Shown here: piece by piece, positions 53,114-61,106 of the stretch
Numbering within the stretch: position 1 is the first letter of the stretch
Layout: each line of letters opens with the position of its first letter
Assembly (NCBI RefSeq): GCF_042652925.1
Contig: NZ_JBHSHC010000112.1
Location: 124,001-188,000, forward strand
Direction: 5' to 3'
DNA: 64,000 nucleotides
Source of the DNA: Effusibacillus consociatus
Lineage (GTDB): Bacteria; Bacillota; Bacilli; Tumebacillales; Effusibacillaceae
Made by a program: the position numbers and the translations under genes
Notes under the pieces: generated by a model
Told to the model about the DNA's origin: nothing
Databases searched by the model: none
What the model saw: only the letters and a program-made list of their open reading frames with translations

Positions 53114-53335
53114 ATGAAAGTCATTGTCACTGTTCATGCCAAGCAAAGGCTATATGAGGAGCGACAACGGGGGATCCGAGTGGAGGACATTGTCAGGGCT
53201 GCGAAACAAATTCCCGGCAATGTACCGATAGCGACCCGTTTTCGGGGATTCCTCTCAGTATCGGGACGCACATTTGATATTGTGGCAAAGGATATTGCAC
53301 AAGGCAGATTGGTTATTACGGTCATCGGCAAATGA
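53114..53335 (+). CDS. Small alpha/beta protein with HAxxR motif
   Basis: 73 residues: VIVTVHAKQRLYEERQRGIRVEDIVRAAKQIP, then beta strands FLSVSGRTFDIVAKDI and GRLVITVIGK. The pattern (strand, HAxxR, ERxxG[IV], helix, three strands) is that of small DUF4258-like domains, some of which are toxins of toxin-antitoxin pairs; this is fold-level resemblance only. It also resembles the core of the flagellar TIGR02530 protein at 10589. No good ribosome site; likely coupled to the gene before. Confidence 0.65.
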   Translation: MKVIVTVHAKQRLYEERQRGIRVEDIVRAAKQIPGNVPIATRFRGFLSVSGRTFDIVAKDIAQGRLVITVIGK

Positions 53336-53406
53336 ACCTCTGCATGGATTTCGAGTACCTCGACGATTTCTGGGCTGAGGGGATATAACTGGAAAAGGAG
53401 GTGACG
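53336..53406 (+). promoter_or_regulatory. Possible S15-binding leader of rpsO
   Basis: CCTC (53337-53340) / GAGG (53377-53380) enclose TCGAG-TAC-CTCGA (53351-53363), followed by AAAAGGAGGTGA. Bacillales rpsO leaders carry a small S15-binding three-way or stem-loop structure; the pairings here are short, so this is tentative. Confidence 0.35.
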
Positions 53407-53410
53407 CAGC

Positions 53411-53680
53411 ATGTCGTTGTCTGTGGAACAAAAGCAAGCATTGATCGATCAGTTTAAGGTACACGAAAGCGATACCGGATCTCCTGAAGTTCAAATCGCT
53501 ATCCTGACAAACAAAATCAACTACTTGAACGACCATTTGCGCGTCCATAAGAAGGATCACCACTCTCGTCGTGGTCTCCTCAAGATGGTTGGGCATCGTC
53601 GTAACTTGTTGAACTACCTTCGTAAGAAGGATGTCAACCGTTACCGGGCAGTTGTTGAAAAACTTGGCCTTCGTAAATAA
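53411..53680 (+). CDS. rpsO: 30S ribosomal protein S15
   Basis: 89 residues, full length. Contains HESDTGSPEVQIAILTNKI and the 16S rRNA contact HHSRRGLLKMVGHRRNLLNYL. Primary binder of the central 16S domain. Ribosome site AAAGGAGGTGA. Confidence 0.99.
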   Translation: MSLSVEQKQALIDQFKVHESDTGSPEVQIAILTNKINYLNDHLRVHKKDHHSRRGLLKMVGHRRNLLNYLRKKDVNRYRAVVEKLGLRK

Positions 53681-53684
53681 TCAG

Positions 53685-53717
53685 GAAGCGGGGAACTTCT
53701 CCCGCTTCTTGTTTTTT
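53685..53717 (+). terminator. Terminator after rpsO
   Basis: GAAGCGGG (53685-53692) / CCCGCTTC (53701-53708), 8-bp stem, then TTGTTTTTT. Confidence 0.93.
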
Positions 53718-53824
53718 GTCTCAAAAAGAAGGAAATACTGTGCATATGCCGAAATTTATATGTTTGTGTACATATTTATTATTTGTTGGTTCACGAGTTG
53801 TTAGAAGGGAGGCTTATTGCCTGC

Positions 53825-56035
53825 ATGCAGCAAACTAATTCATCACAGATTTTTGAAACAGAATTGGCAGGAAGAAAACTGACGATTGAAACGGGGAAGT
53901 TTGCGAAACAAGCAAACGCAGCCGTTATGGTTCGATATGGGGAAACGGCGGTTCTCTCCACGGTTACCGCATCCAAAGAGCCAAAAGACCTCGACTTTTT
54001 CCCGCTGACAGTCAATTACGAAGAACGGCTGTACTCAGTAGGGAAAATCCCCGGGGGCTTTATTAAGCGAGAAGGTCGTCCGAGCGAGAAGGCGATTTTG
54101 GCTGGCCGTTTGATTGACCGTCCGATTCGTCCGCTGTTTCCGGAAGGATTCCGCAACGATGTCCAGATTGTCAATATTGTAATGTCGGTGGATCAGGATT
54201 GTGCCCCTGAAATCGCAGCGATGATCGGGACTTCAGCCGCGCTGACGATTTCGGACGTTCCGTTTGAAGGGCCAATTGCAGGTGTAATAGTAGGGCGTAT
54301 TGATGGTCAGTTCGTCATTAATCCTACCGTAGACCAAGAAGTGAACAGTGATATGCACTTGACCGTGGCAGGGAGCAAGGACGCAATTGTGATGGTGGAA
54401 GCCGGTGCAAATGAAGTTCCGGAAGACGTGATGCTGGGAGCGATCCTGTTTGGCCATGAGGAAATCAAGCGGTTGGTCGCTTTCCAGGAGGAGATTCAGA
54501 AAGCGGTTGGCAAAGCGAAAATGGAAGTTGTTTTACACCGAGTGGATGATACAATCAATCAGCAGGTGCGCGCGTTCGCTGCAGAAAAGATGAAGATCGC
54601 AATCCGGACTCCGGAAAAACAAGCCCGTGAAGACGCGATTAACGCTGTGAAGGAAGAGACTTTGGCTTATCTGCAGGAGCAAAACCCGGAACTGACCGAG
54701 GAGCAAATGGCGGATGCCAAAGAAGTTTTATACGATATCGTGAAGGAAGAAGTCCGACGGGCGATTATTTTTGAAGGCATGCGTCCGGATGGCCGATCGC
54801 TGGATGAAGTGCGTCCGATCACCAGTGAAGTTGGAATTTTGCCCCGAACACATGGATCCGGATTGTTTACACGTGGACAGACCCAAGCCCTGTCAATTTG
54901 TACACTCGGAGCTTTAGGAGATGTACAAATTCTCGACGGGCTGGATCTTGAGGAATCCAAGCGGTTTATGCACCACTACAATTTCCCTCCCTTTTCTGTT
55001 GGTGAGGCCCGCCCTTTACGCCCGCCTGGCCGGCGTGAGATCGGGCACGGAGCGTTGGGAGAACGGGCACTGGAAGCGATTATTCCTTCCGAAGAGGAGT
55101 TCCCGTACACGATCCGTTTGGTGTCTGAAGTGCTTGAATCGAACGGCTCGACTTCCCAAGCCAGTATTTGTGCATCCTGCCTTGCCATGATGGATGCGGG
55201 TGTTCCAATTAAAGCTCCTGTTGCGGGAGTAGCTATGGGACTGGTGGCAGAAGATGAACAATATGCCGTTCTGACAGACATTCAAGGCATGGAAGATCAT
55301 TTGGGTGACATGGACTTTAAAGTGGCAGGAACTGTAAACGGCGTGACTGCATTGCAAATGGATATCAAAATCAAAGGGCTCAACCCGGAGATTTTGAAGC
55401 AGGCTTTGGAACAGGCGCACCGCGGAAGAATGCATATCTTGAATAAAATGCTGGAGGCAATCGCCGGGCCGCGCACCGAATTGTCCAAATATGCGCCGCG
55501 AATCATTACGATGAAGATTCATCCGGATAAGATTCGTGAAGTGATTGGACCAGGCGGTCGTGTGATCAATAAAATCATTGAGGAGACCGGTGTCAAGATC
55601 GATATCGAACAGGATGGCCGGATATTCATTGCGACTTCAGACCTGGATGCGGGAGAAAAAGCCCGTTCGATCATTGAAGGCATTGTTCGTGAAGTAGAAG
55701 TCGGCGTGATCTATAACGGTAAAGTTACTCGAGTTGAAAAATATGGCGCTTTCGTGGAAGTGCTGCCCGGTAAAGAGGGACTTGTGCACATCTCCCATCT
55801 GGCCGAGGAAAGAGTGGAGAAAACGGAAGATGTCGTAAAAGTCGGCGACGAAATTATGGTCAAAGTTACGGAAATCGATCCGCAGGGTCGGGTTAATCTG
55901 TCCCGCAGGGCAGCATTGCGGGAGCTTCGGGGGGAACCGCCTGAGGATCCGGCAGCTGCACCTCCGCGCAGGGAACGTGATAACCGCCCGCGGGAGAACA
56001 GACCTCCCCGACGTCAATACGAAAATAAACAATAA
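53825..56035 (+). CDS. pnp: Polynucleotide phosphorylase
   Basis: Phosphorolytic 3'-5' exoribonuclease. 736 residues from the ATG at 53825: two RNase PH domains (first with SVGKIPGGFIKREGRPSE; second with FPPFSVGEARPLRPPGRREIGHGALGERAL), a KH domain at about 558-620 and an S1 domain at about 626-695, then an Arg/Pro-rich tail. GGGAGG lies 12 bases upstream, a long spacing; residues before this ATG do not fit the family. Confidence 0.98.
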   Translation: MQQTNSSQIFETELAGRKLTIETGKFAKQANAAVMVRYGETAVLSTVTASKEPKDLDFFPLTVNYEERLYSVGKIPGGFIKREGRPSEKAILAGRLIDRPIRPLFPEGFRNDVQIVNIVMSVDQDCAPEIAAMIGTSAALTISDVPFEGPIAGVIVGRIDGQFVINPTVDQEVNSDMHLTVAGSKDAIVMVEAGANEVPEDVMLGAILFGHEEIKRLVAFQEEIQKAVGKAKMEVVLHRVDDTINQQVRAFAAEKMKIAIRTPEKQAREDAINAVKEETLAYLQEQNPELTEEQMADAKEVLYDIVKEEVRRAIIFEGMRPDGRSLDEVRPITSEVGILPRTHGSGLFTRGQTQALSICTLGALGDVQILDGLDLEESKRFMHHYNFPPFSVGEARPLRPPGRREIGHGALGERALEAIIPSEEEFPYTIRLVSEVLESNGSTSQASICASCLAMMDAGVPIKAPVAGVAMGLVAEDEQYAVLTDIQGMEDHLGDMDFKVAGTVNGVTALQMDIKIKGLNPEILKQALEQAHRGRMHILNKMLEAIAGPRTELSKYAPRIITMKIHPDKIREVIGPGGRVINKIIEETGVKIDIEQDGRIFIATSDLDAGEKARSIIEGIVREVEVGVIYNGKVTRVEKYGAFVEVLPGKEGLVHISHLAEERVEKTEDVVKVGDEIMVKVTEIDPQGRVNLSRRAALRELRGEPPEDPAAAPPRRERDNRPRENRPPRRQYENKQ

Positions 56036-56038
56036 GTG

Positions 56039-56075
56039 GAAAAGAGTCAGTTTCTGGCTCTTTTCTGTTTTTTTG
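56039..56075 (+). terminator. Terminator after pnp
   Basis: GAAAAAGAG...CTCTTTTC stem beginning directly after the pnp stop, followed by TGTTTTTTT. Confidence 0.9.
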
Positions 56076-56114
56076 CGCAAAATAACACCGAATTCTAAGG
56101 AAGGGGTGAGCGAA

Positions 56115-57053
56115 TTGCGTATACTGATGGCGGGTGTTTGTCTTTTGATGCTTGCAGCAACCGATGCAGCAGCCCAAAATGGAAATCCGGAATGGGAGAA
56201 GCGCACCGTCTCCATTCAACAGAACTTGACCAAAGAGGATTTGCAGCGGAAAGCTTCCAAACTGTTTAAACAGCCGATTGATGCGGTTGTAAGCCGCGCG
56301 GGGAAACCGAATGTAATCCCCGAATTGAATGGGATTGAACTGGATGTTGAGGCCACATGGCAGAATTTCCAGAAAAACGGAAGTCAGTCTCCTGACTTCT
56401 ATGTGTACAAACAATTGCCTCCCAAGATAAAACTGAGCGATTATCCGAACCTCCCGATTTATCAAGGAAATCCTCACAAAAAAGAAATGTCTTTGATGAT
56501 CAATGTGGCATGGGGCACCGAATACATCGATGGCATCTTACAGGTATTAAAGGACAACTCGGCCAAAGCGACGTTTTTTCTCGACGGATCGTGGCTGGCC
56601 AAAAACCCCGAGGTCGCCAAACGAATTGTTTCAGAGGGGCATGAGATAGGCAATCATGCGTATACCCATCCCGATATGGCAGCTCTCTCCCCTGAACGAC
56701 AGCTTCACCAGATTGTGAAAACGCAGGAGGAAATCAAACAGGTTCTGGGTGTGGAAAGCAAATGGTTTGCACCGCCGTCCGGTTCCTTTAATCAGGCCAC
56801 GGTAAAAATCGCCAGAAGTCAAGGAATGGGAACAGTACTCTGGACACTCGACACAGTCGACTGGCGGCGCCCCCCCAAGGAACAGATTTTGAACCGCATC
56901 ATTCCCCATGCACGAAACGGGGCCATGATTCTTATGCATCCGACTGAACCAACTTTAGGCGCTTTGCGTACTCTAGTACCAGACCTGAAGAAAAAGGGGT
57001 TCCAGCTTGTTACGGTCAGTGAACTTCTGTCTCCAATTCGCAAAGTCGAATAA
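56115..57053 (+). CDS. YlxY/PdaB-like polysaccharide deacetylase
   Basis: 312 residues from TTG at 56115 (AAGGAAGGGG upstream). Signal peptide at about 1-21 ending AATDAAAQ, a variable region, then a NodB deacetylase domain at about 120-300: metal-site GHEIGNHAYTHPDM and APPSGSFN, LWTLDTVDWRRP, and C-terminal GAMILMHPT. The usual first-motif Asp-Asp is replaced: the start of the domain reads MSLMINVAWGTEY, so activity may be reduced or absent. Located after pnp as ylxY in B. subtilis; a spore role is likely. Confidence 0.93.
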   Translation: MRILMAGVCLLMLAATDAAAQNGNPEWEKRTVSIQQNLTKEDLQRKASKLFKQPIDAVVSRAGKPNVIPELNGIELDVEATWQNFQKNGSQSPDFYVYKQLPPKIKLSDYPNLPIYQGNPHKKEMSLMINVAWGTEYIDGILQVLKDNSAKATFFLDGSWLAKNPEVAKRIVSEGHEIGNHAYTHPDMAALSPERQLHQIVKTQEEIKQVLGVESKWFAPPSGSFNQATVKIARSQGMGTVLWTLDTVDWRRPPKEQILNRIIPHARNGAMILMHPTEPTLGALRTLVPDLKKKGFQLVTVSELLSPIRKVE

Positions 57054-57058
57054 AGTGA

Positions 57059-57087
57059 TTGTAGGAACTTCTTTCCTTTGTTATAGT
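57059..57087 (+). promoter_or_regulatory. Promoter of the M16 peptidase gene
   Basis: -35 TTGTAG (57059-57064), 17-base spacer, -10 TATAGT (57082-57087), followed 18 bases later by AAAGGAGG. Confidence 0.65.
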
Positions 57088-57119
57088 TGATGGGAGGTAC
57101 AGGTTAAAGGAGGATGTCT

Positions 57120-58358
57120 TTGTTTTACAAGGGGATATTGTCAAATGGCATGCGGCTTGTTGTCGAAGAAATTTCTTCAGTCCGTTCCGTCTCTCTAGGG
57201 GTATGGGTGAATTCGGGATCCCGTGATGAAACCCCGGCCACAAACGGAATGTCGCACTTTATTGAACACATGATGTTTAAAGGCACCAATAAACTGTCTG
57301 CCCGTCAAATCGCGGAATTGTTTGATGGAATTGGCGGTCAGGTCAATGCCTTTACATCCAAAGAATACACCTGCTACTACGCGAAAGTTTTGGATGAACA
57401 TTTTAAATTGGCTTTGGAAACGTTGGCCGATATGTTGCTTAACTCCAAATTGGCGCCCGAGGAATTAGCCAAAGAACGAAAAGTCATTATCGAAGAGATT
57501 AAAATGTATGAAGATACACCGGATGATCAGGTTCACGATCTGTTGGCGGCCACCATGTATCCCGATCATACTCTTGGCTATACGATTTTAGGTCCCGAGT
57601 CGAATCTTCTGGCCTTCACGCGGGAGGATATGGTCTCCTACCTCAGTTCGCACTACACGCCTGATAATTTGGTATTGGCGGTTGCCGGCAATGTGAAAGC
57701 GGATGAGGTGCACCGGGCGGCTGAACAATATTTTTCCCCCTTGGGCGGCAAGCGTGTGTCAGATCCTCAAGTGGCGCCGGTTTTCCAGGCGAATAAACAG
57801 GTGCGGCGGAAAGCAACCGAACAGGCCCATATTTGTCTCGCTACACAGGGATATGCGTTTGATGATCCGGCGGTGTATTCCCTGATTCTTTTGAACAACA
57901 TCGTTGGCGGAAGCTCCAGTTCCCGACTGTTCCAGGAAATCCGGGAAGAAAGAGGAATGGCATATTCCGTTTACAGCTTCTACTCTTCGTACCGGGATGG
58001 GGGAACGTTTGGCGTCTATACGGGTACGTCTCCAATTCAGGCGCAGGAAGCGGTGAACCTGATTGGGGAGATTCTTGCGGATCTTGCAACCAACGGCATA
58101 ACGAATGAAGAACTACGCAAAGCAAAAGATCAGGTAAAAGGCTCCTTAATGCTGTCGCTCGAAAGCACCAGTTCGCGGATGAGCCGGTTGGGAAAAAATG
58201 AGCTTCTGCTCGGCAAGCAAATCACCCTGGACGAGACGGTCCGGCGAATTACTGAAGTCACTCTCGAAGATATCAACGCAGTAGCCAAGAGGGTCTGCCA
58301 AGGCCCGATGGCGATGTCGGCAATCGGACCGTTTGAGGACTTGAAAAAGCCGAACTGA
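57120..58358 (+). CDS. M16-family zinc peptidase (MlpA/YmxG)
   Basis: 412 residues. Inverted zinc motif HFIEHMMFKGT with the distal glutamate in the following helix (KERKVIIEEIKMYED), so the N-terminal half is catalytic; the C-terminal half is the non-catalytic M16 domain (GGSSSSRLFQEIREERGMAYSVYS). TTG at 57120 is favoured because AAAGGAGG abuts the ATG at 57114 but is 6 bases from the TTG. Cytoplasmic; place matches mlpA/ymxG. Confidence 0.95.
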   Translation: MFYKGILSNGMRLVVEEISSVRSVSLGVWVNSGSRDETPATNGMSHFIEHMMFKGTNKLSARQIAELFDGIGGQVNAFTSKEYTCYYAKVLDEHFKLALETLADMLLNSKLAPEELAKERKVIIEEIKMYEDTPDDQVHDLLAATMYPDHTLGYTILGPESNLLAFTREDMVSYLSSHYTPDNLVLAVAGNVKADEVHRAAEQYFSPLGGKRVSDPQVAPVFQANKQVRRKATEQAHICLATQGYAFDDPAVYSLILLNNIVGGSSSSRLFQEIREERGMAYSVYSFYSSYRDGGTFGVYTGTSPIQAQEAVNLIGEILADLATNGITNEELRKAKDQVKGSLMLSLESTSSRMSRLGKNELLLGKQITLDETVRRITEVTLEDINAVAKRVCQGPMAMSAIGPFEDLKKPN

Positions 58359-58391
58359 TTACTATAGAATTCGAAGTCAATCAGTTTTTTT
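58353..58391 (+). terminator. Terminator overlapping the end of the M16 gene
   Basis: AACTGATT (58353-58360, includes the TGA stop) / AATCAGTT (58379-58386), 8-bp stem, then a run of T. Confidence 0.85.
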
Positions 58392-58393
58392 AC

Positions 58394-58430
58394 GGGTCCC
58401 AACCAACATCTTATCGTCACTTTCACCGCA
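58394..58430 (+). repeat. Degenerate hairpin-repeat relative
   Basis: GGGTCCCAACC at 58394-58404 and CGTCACTTT at 58415-58423 match the two ends of copy A (39996) in order and orientation, but the middle is about 20 bases shorter and the stem no longer pairs well. May be a decayed copy. Confidence 0.35.
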
Positions 58431-58511
58431 AGGGAAAAGAGTATAAGAGCAACAAAGTGGAAAGCCAACAAGTTGCACTATAATTGGGTTATATTGTGAG
58501 GTGTTGCTTCG

Positions 58512-58973
58512 TTGGATAACGGTTTGCAGATTTTGGTTAAGAAAATGTCTCCGTTGATGGGTGAACGGTTTCCAATGCCGTATTATGCAACATCCGGGGC
58601 TGCCGGGATGGATTTATGTGCGTGTATAGAAGAACCTGTATTGATTCCGTCCGGGGGAAAAGCTCGAATTCCGACCGGGATTGCCATTCAACTGCCTTCC
58701 CCGTCTTATGTTGCGCTTGTGTTTCCTCGCAGCGGGCTGGCATCCAAATACGGAATTAACTTGGCGAATTCGGTTGGAGTTATCGACAGTGATTATACAG
58801 GTGAAATTCAATGTGTAGTCGTGAACCAGGGAGAAAGCGAATATGAGGTGAACCCTGGTGAACGAATCGCACAAATGGTTATTATGCCTGTGATCCAAGC
58901 AAATCTTAAGGTTGTGGAAGAACTTGTGCCTACTGGTCGTGGAACCGGGGGATTCGGTTCCACGGGAAAATAA
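58512..58973 (+). CDS. dut: dUTPase
   Basis: Hydrolyses dUTP to dUMP, keeping uracil out of DNA. 153 residues with all five trimeric dUTPase motifs in order: GAAGMDL, PRSGLA, GVIDSDYTGEI, GERIAQ, RGTGGFGSTG. TTG start after GTGAGGTG. A perfect GTGGAACCG/CGGTTCCAC inverted repeat lies in its last codons. Confidence 0.97.
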   Translation: MDNGLQILVKKMSPLMGERFPMPYYATSGAAGMDLCACIEEPVLIPSGGKARIPTGIAIQLPSPSYVALVFPRSGLASKYGINLANSVGVIDSDYTGEIQCVVVNQGESEYEVNPGERIAQMVIMPVIQANLKVVEELVPTGRGTGGFGSTGK

Positions 58974-58981
58974 AATGTCTG

Positions 58982-59015
58982 AAGGGCAGCTCTCTAACGA
59001 GCAGCCCTTTTCTTT
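58982..59015 (+). terminator. Terminator after dut
   Basis: AAGGGC-A-GCTC / GAGC-A-GCCCTT (10 paired bases, one A-A mismatch) followed by TTCTTTATTT. Confidence 0.85.
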
Positions 59016-59121
59016 ATTTGCCGGGCTTTTCTACTGGACTTTTTCATCCCCATTTCGCATACATGTTAACGAAATGTTTTTACTAATGTGGCGGCAAATT
59101 TTGCTAAGGGAGGACGTCGCT

Positions 59122-59397
59122 GTGAGATTAAGCGAACTGGCGGGCAGAGAACTTGTGGATATGGAAAATGGGGAAAAAATTGGCCAATTGGGGCATGCGG
59201 ACCTTTGGATTGATGCAAAAACCGGAAGGATCGGATACCTGATTTTACCAGCTGATACTCGTTTTTTTTCATTTGGCAAGAAGCATGAAGAACAATCGGT
59301 TCCATGGGAGTCCATTCACAAGATAGGAACAGACACGATTTTGCTGGATTTGAAGCGGGGAAAATTCACTGAAAAGGAAAGAAATTCCGGTGTGTAA
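59122..59397 (+). CDS. YlmC/YmxH family PRC-barrel protein
   Basis: 91 residues from a GTG with AAGGGAGG 8 bases upstream. PRC-barrel pattern RLSELAGRELVDMENGEKIGQLG...DLWIDAKTGRIGYLIL. Members are found in endospore formers and are linked to sporulation; function is unknown. Sits just before dpaA, as ymxH does in B. subtilis. Confidence 0.92.
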   Translation: MRLSELAGRELVDMENGEKIGQLGHADLWIDAKTGRIGYLILPADTRFFSFGKKHEEQSVPWESIHKIGTDTILLDLKRGKFTEKERNSGV

Positions 59398-59486
59398 CAG
59401 AGATCTGGGCTCATGCATAGTATGGAGCACGTGCATCGATCCGGCATGGAGCAAGCCTGGATTGCGCTGTTAAAACAGATTTAAAC

Positions 59487-59514
59487 TTGAAATTTCGGAT
59501 GTTTTGCGTACAAT
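59487..59514 (+). promoter_or_regulatory. Promoter before dpaA
   Basis: TTGAAA (59487-59492), 16-base spacer, TACAAT (59509-59514). The longer reading CGTACAAT also resembles the -10 of mother-cell sigma factors (CATACAAT). dpaAB is transcribed by sigma-K in B. subtilis; the sequence alone does not decide. Confidence 0.4.
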
Positions 59515-59537
59515 GATTTGAAAGGGGTCAGTCACCC

Positions 59538-60416
59538 ATGCTAACAGGTATCAAGATGGCGTTTTTAGGCGGGGACGCGCGAATCATCGAAGTGATTCAA
59601 CACGCCCTGGATTTGGACGCCTCCGTGTACCTGATCGGATTCGACGACTTGGAGTTGAAAATGGCGGATGCCGTTAAGACCAACTTGTCACTCGAAGTGT
59701 TGCAGGATCTGGATGCAGTAATAATGCCGGTAACCGGTATGAGTGACGATTGGACAATCGGATCCAAGTATTCCGCACGCCCGATCGTTTTGACAGATGA
59801 TCATTTTTCTGCTCTTCCCAAGAAATGCAAGATCTTTACCGGCATCGCCCGCAGTGTGCTTTCGGAAACCAGCCGACGGCATGGACTTTGCTTGATTAAG
59901 TTGATGGAACTCGATGAAGTGGCCATTTTAAATTCGATTCCATCAGCTGAAGGTGCGATTCAAATGGCAATGGAGAACACGGATTTTACGATCCATGGCT
60001 CCAATGTTGCTGTTCTTGGATTCGGTCGATGCGGGATGACGCTGACTCGAATGTGCGCAGGCATTGGTGCAAAGGTTAAAGCAGGAGCACGAAAAGAAGC
60101 GGATATCGCGAGAATAATTGAAATGGGATTCGACGCTTTCAATATTTCCAATATCGGGACCGCGCTGCAACAGGCGGATATTGTATTCAATACGATTCCT
60201 GCACCGGTTTTAACATCGGAAGTATTGGCCCGCATGAAGAAAAGCTGTGTCATTATCGACATCGCTTCGAGTCCGGGCGGAACCGATTTTCGGTTTGCTG
60301 AAAAAAGAGGCATCAAAGCGCTGCTTGCTCCAAGTTTGCCAGGGATCGTTGCGCCCAAAACAGCAGGGCAGATTATTGCGAAAACAATCTGTCGCCTCGT
60401 TTTGGATCACGCATAA
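59538..60416 (+). CDS. dpaA: Dipicolinate synthase subunit A
   Basis: SpoVFA. With DpaB it oxidises dihydrodipicolinate to dipicolinic acid, which fills the spore core with calcium. 292 residues: N-terminal catalytic-type domain (MAFLGGDARIIEVIQ), C-terminal Rossmann domain with VAVLGFGRCGMTLTRMC and DIVFNTIPAPVL. Expressed in the mother cell. AAAGGGG ribosome site. Confidence 0.97.
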   Translation: MLTGIKMAFLGGDARIIEVIQHALDLDASVYLIGFDDLELKMADAVKTNLSLEVLQDLDAVIMPVTGMSDDWTIGSKYSARPIVLTDDHFSALPKKCKIFTGIARSVLSETSRRHGLCLIKLMELDEVAILNSIPSAEGAIQMAMENTDFTIHGSNVAVLGFGRCGMTLTRMCAGIGAKVKAGARKEADIARIIEMGFDAFNISNIGTALQQADIVFNTIPAPVLTSEVLARMKKSCVIIDIASSPGGTDFRFAEKRGIKALLAPSLPGIVAPKTAGQIIAKTICRLVLDHA

Positions 60417-60432
60417 TCCTGGAGGTAACAAC

Positions 60433-61026
60433 ATGGAACTGAAGGGCAAGACGATCGGTTTTGCAATTACCGGATCCCACTGCACTTATGACGAGATTCG
60501 TCCGGTGATGAAAAAGTTTGTGGAAATGGAAGTTTCTGTAATTCCCATCCTTTCACATACCGTACAAACGACAAGCACCAGATTCGCGGAAGCGGATGTA
60601 TGGGTCGCCGAGATTGAACAGCTGACCGGACAAAAGCCGATTACTTCCATTGTGGAAGCGGAACCGTTAGGGCCGAGCAAGAAGCTTGATGCGTTATTGA
60701 TTGCACCGTGTACGGGGAATACAATTTCCCGTCTTGCAAATGCGATGACAGACTCTCCTGTCCTGATGGCGGCAAAAGCAACGATGCGAAATGATCGTCC
60801 TGTCGTGCTTGCGATCTCCACAAACGACGGACTCGGCCTAAATATGTCGAACATTGCAAAATTAATGTCCGCTAAGAATATTTTTATGGTACCATTTGGT
60901 CAGGATGATCCTTTTAAAAAAATGAATTCTCTGGTGGCAAAAATGGATCTCGTGTATCCTACTTTAGAAGCTGCGTTGGAAAAGAAACAGTTTCAACCGG
61001 TTTTGATTGAAAGGTATAAATATTAA
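60433..61026 (+). CDS. dpaB: Dipicolinate synthase subunit B
   Basis: SpoVFB, flavoprotein-family fold. 197 residues from the ATG at 60433 with TGGAGGTAAC upstream: GKTIGFAITGSHCTYDEIRPVMKK, then IAPCTGNTISRLANAMTDSPVLMAAKA. 16 bases after dpaA. A longer frame opening inside dpaA is not a real start. Confidence 0.96.
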   Translation: MELKGKTIGFAITGSHCTYDEIRPVMKKFVEMEVSVIPILSHTVQTTSTRFAEADVWVAEIEQLTGQKPITSIVEAEPLGPSKKLDALLIAPCTGNTISRLANAMTDSPVLMAAKATMRNDRPVVLAISTNDGLGLNMSNIAKLMSAKNIFMVPFGQDDPFKKMNSLVAKMDLVYPTLEAALEKKQFQPVLIERYKY

Positions 61027-61034
61027 ACATTGAG

Positions 61035-61080
61035 CCGAAACGGATAAGGCCCGGTGCGGTTGCCGGTCTTGCCGTTTTGG
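61035..61080 (+). other. Long hairpin between dpaB and asd
   Basis: CCGAAACGG (61035-61043) / CCGTTTTGG (61072-61080), 9 bp with one G-T pair, with inner AAG/CTT and CCGG/CCGG pairs. No T tract follows. May block 3' exonucleases or act in asd regulation; it does not look like a lysine riboswitch. Confidence 0.5.
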
Positions 61081-61106
61081 CACAGATGGTAGTGTAAGGA
61101 GTGCTA

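Noticed and set aside
58470..58498. Promoter for dut from TTGCAC and TATAAT/TATATT
   Set aside because: TTGCAC directly abuts TATAAT and is only 11 bases from TATATT; no -35/-10 pair has proper spacing.
61021..61106. Lysine riboswitch in front of asd
   Set aside because: The interval is about 80 bases, too short for the five-helix lysine aptamer, and none of its conserved junction sequences is seen.
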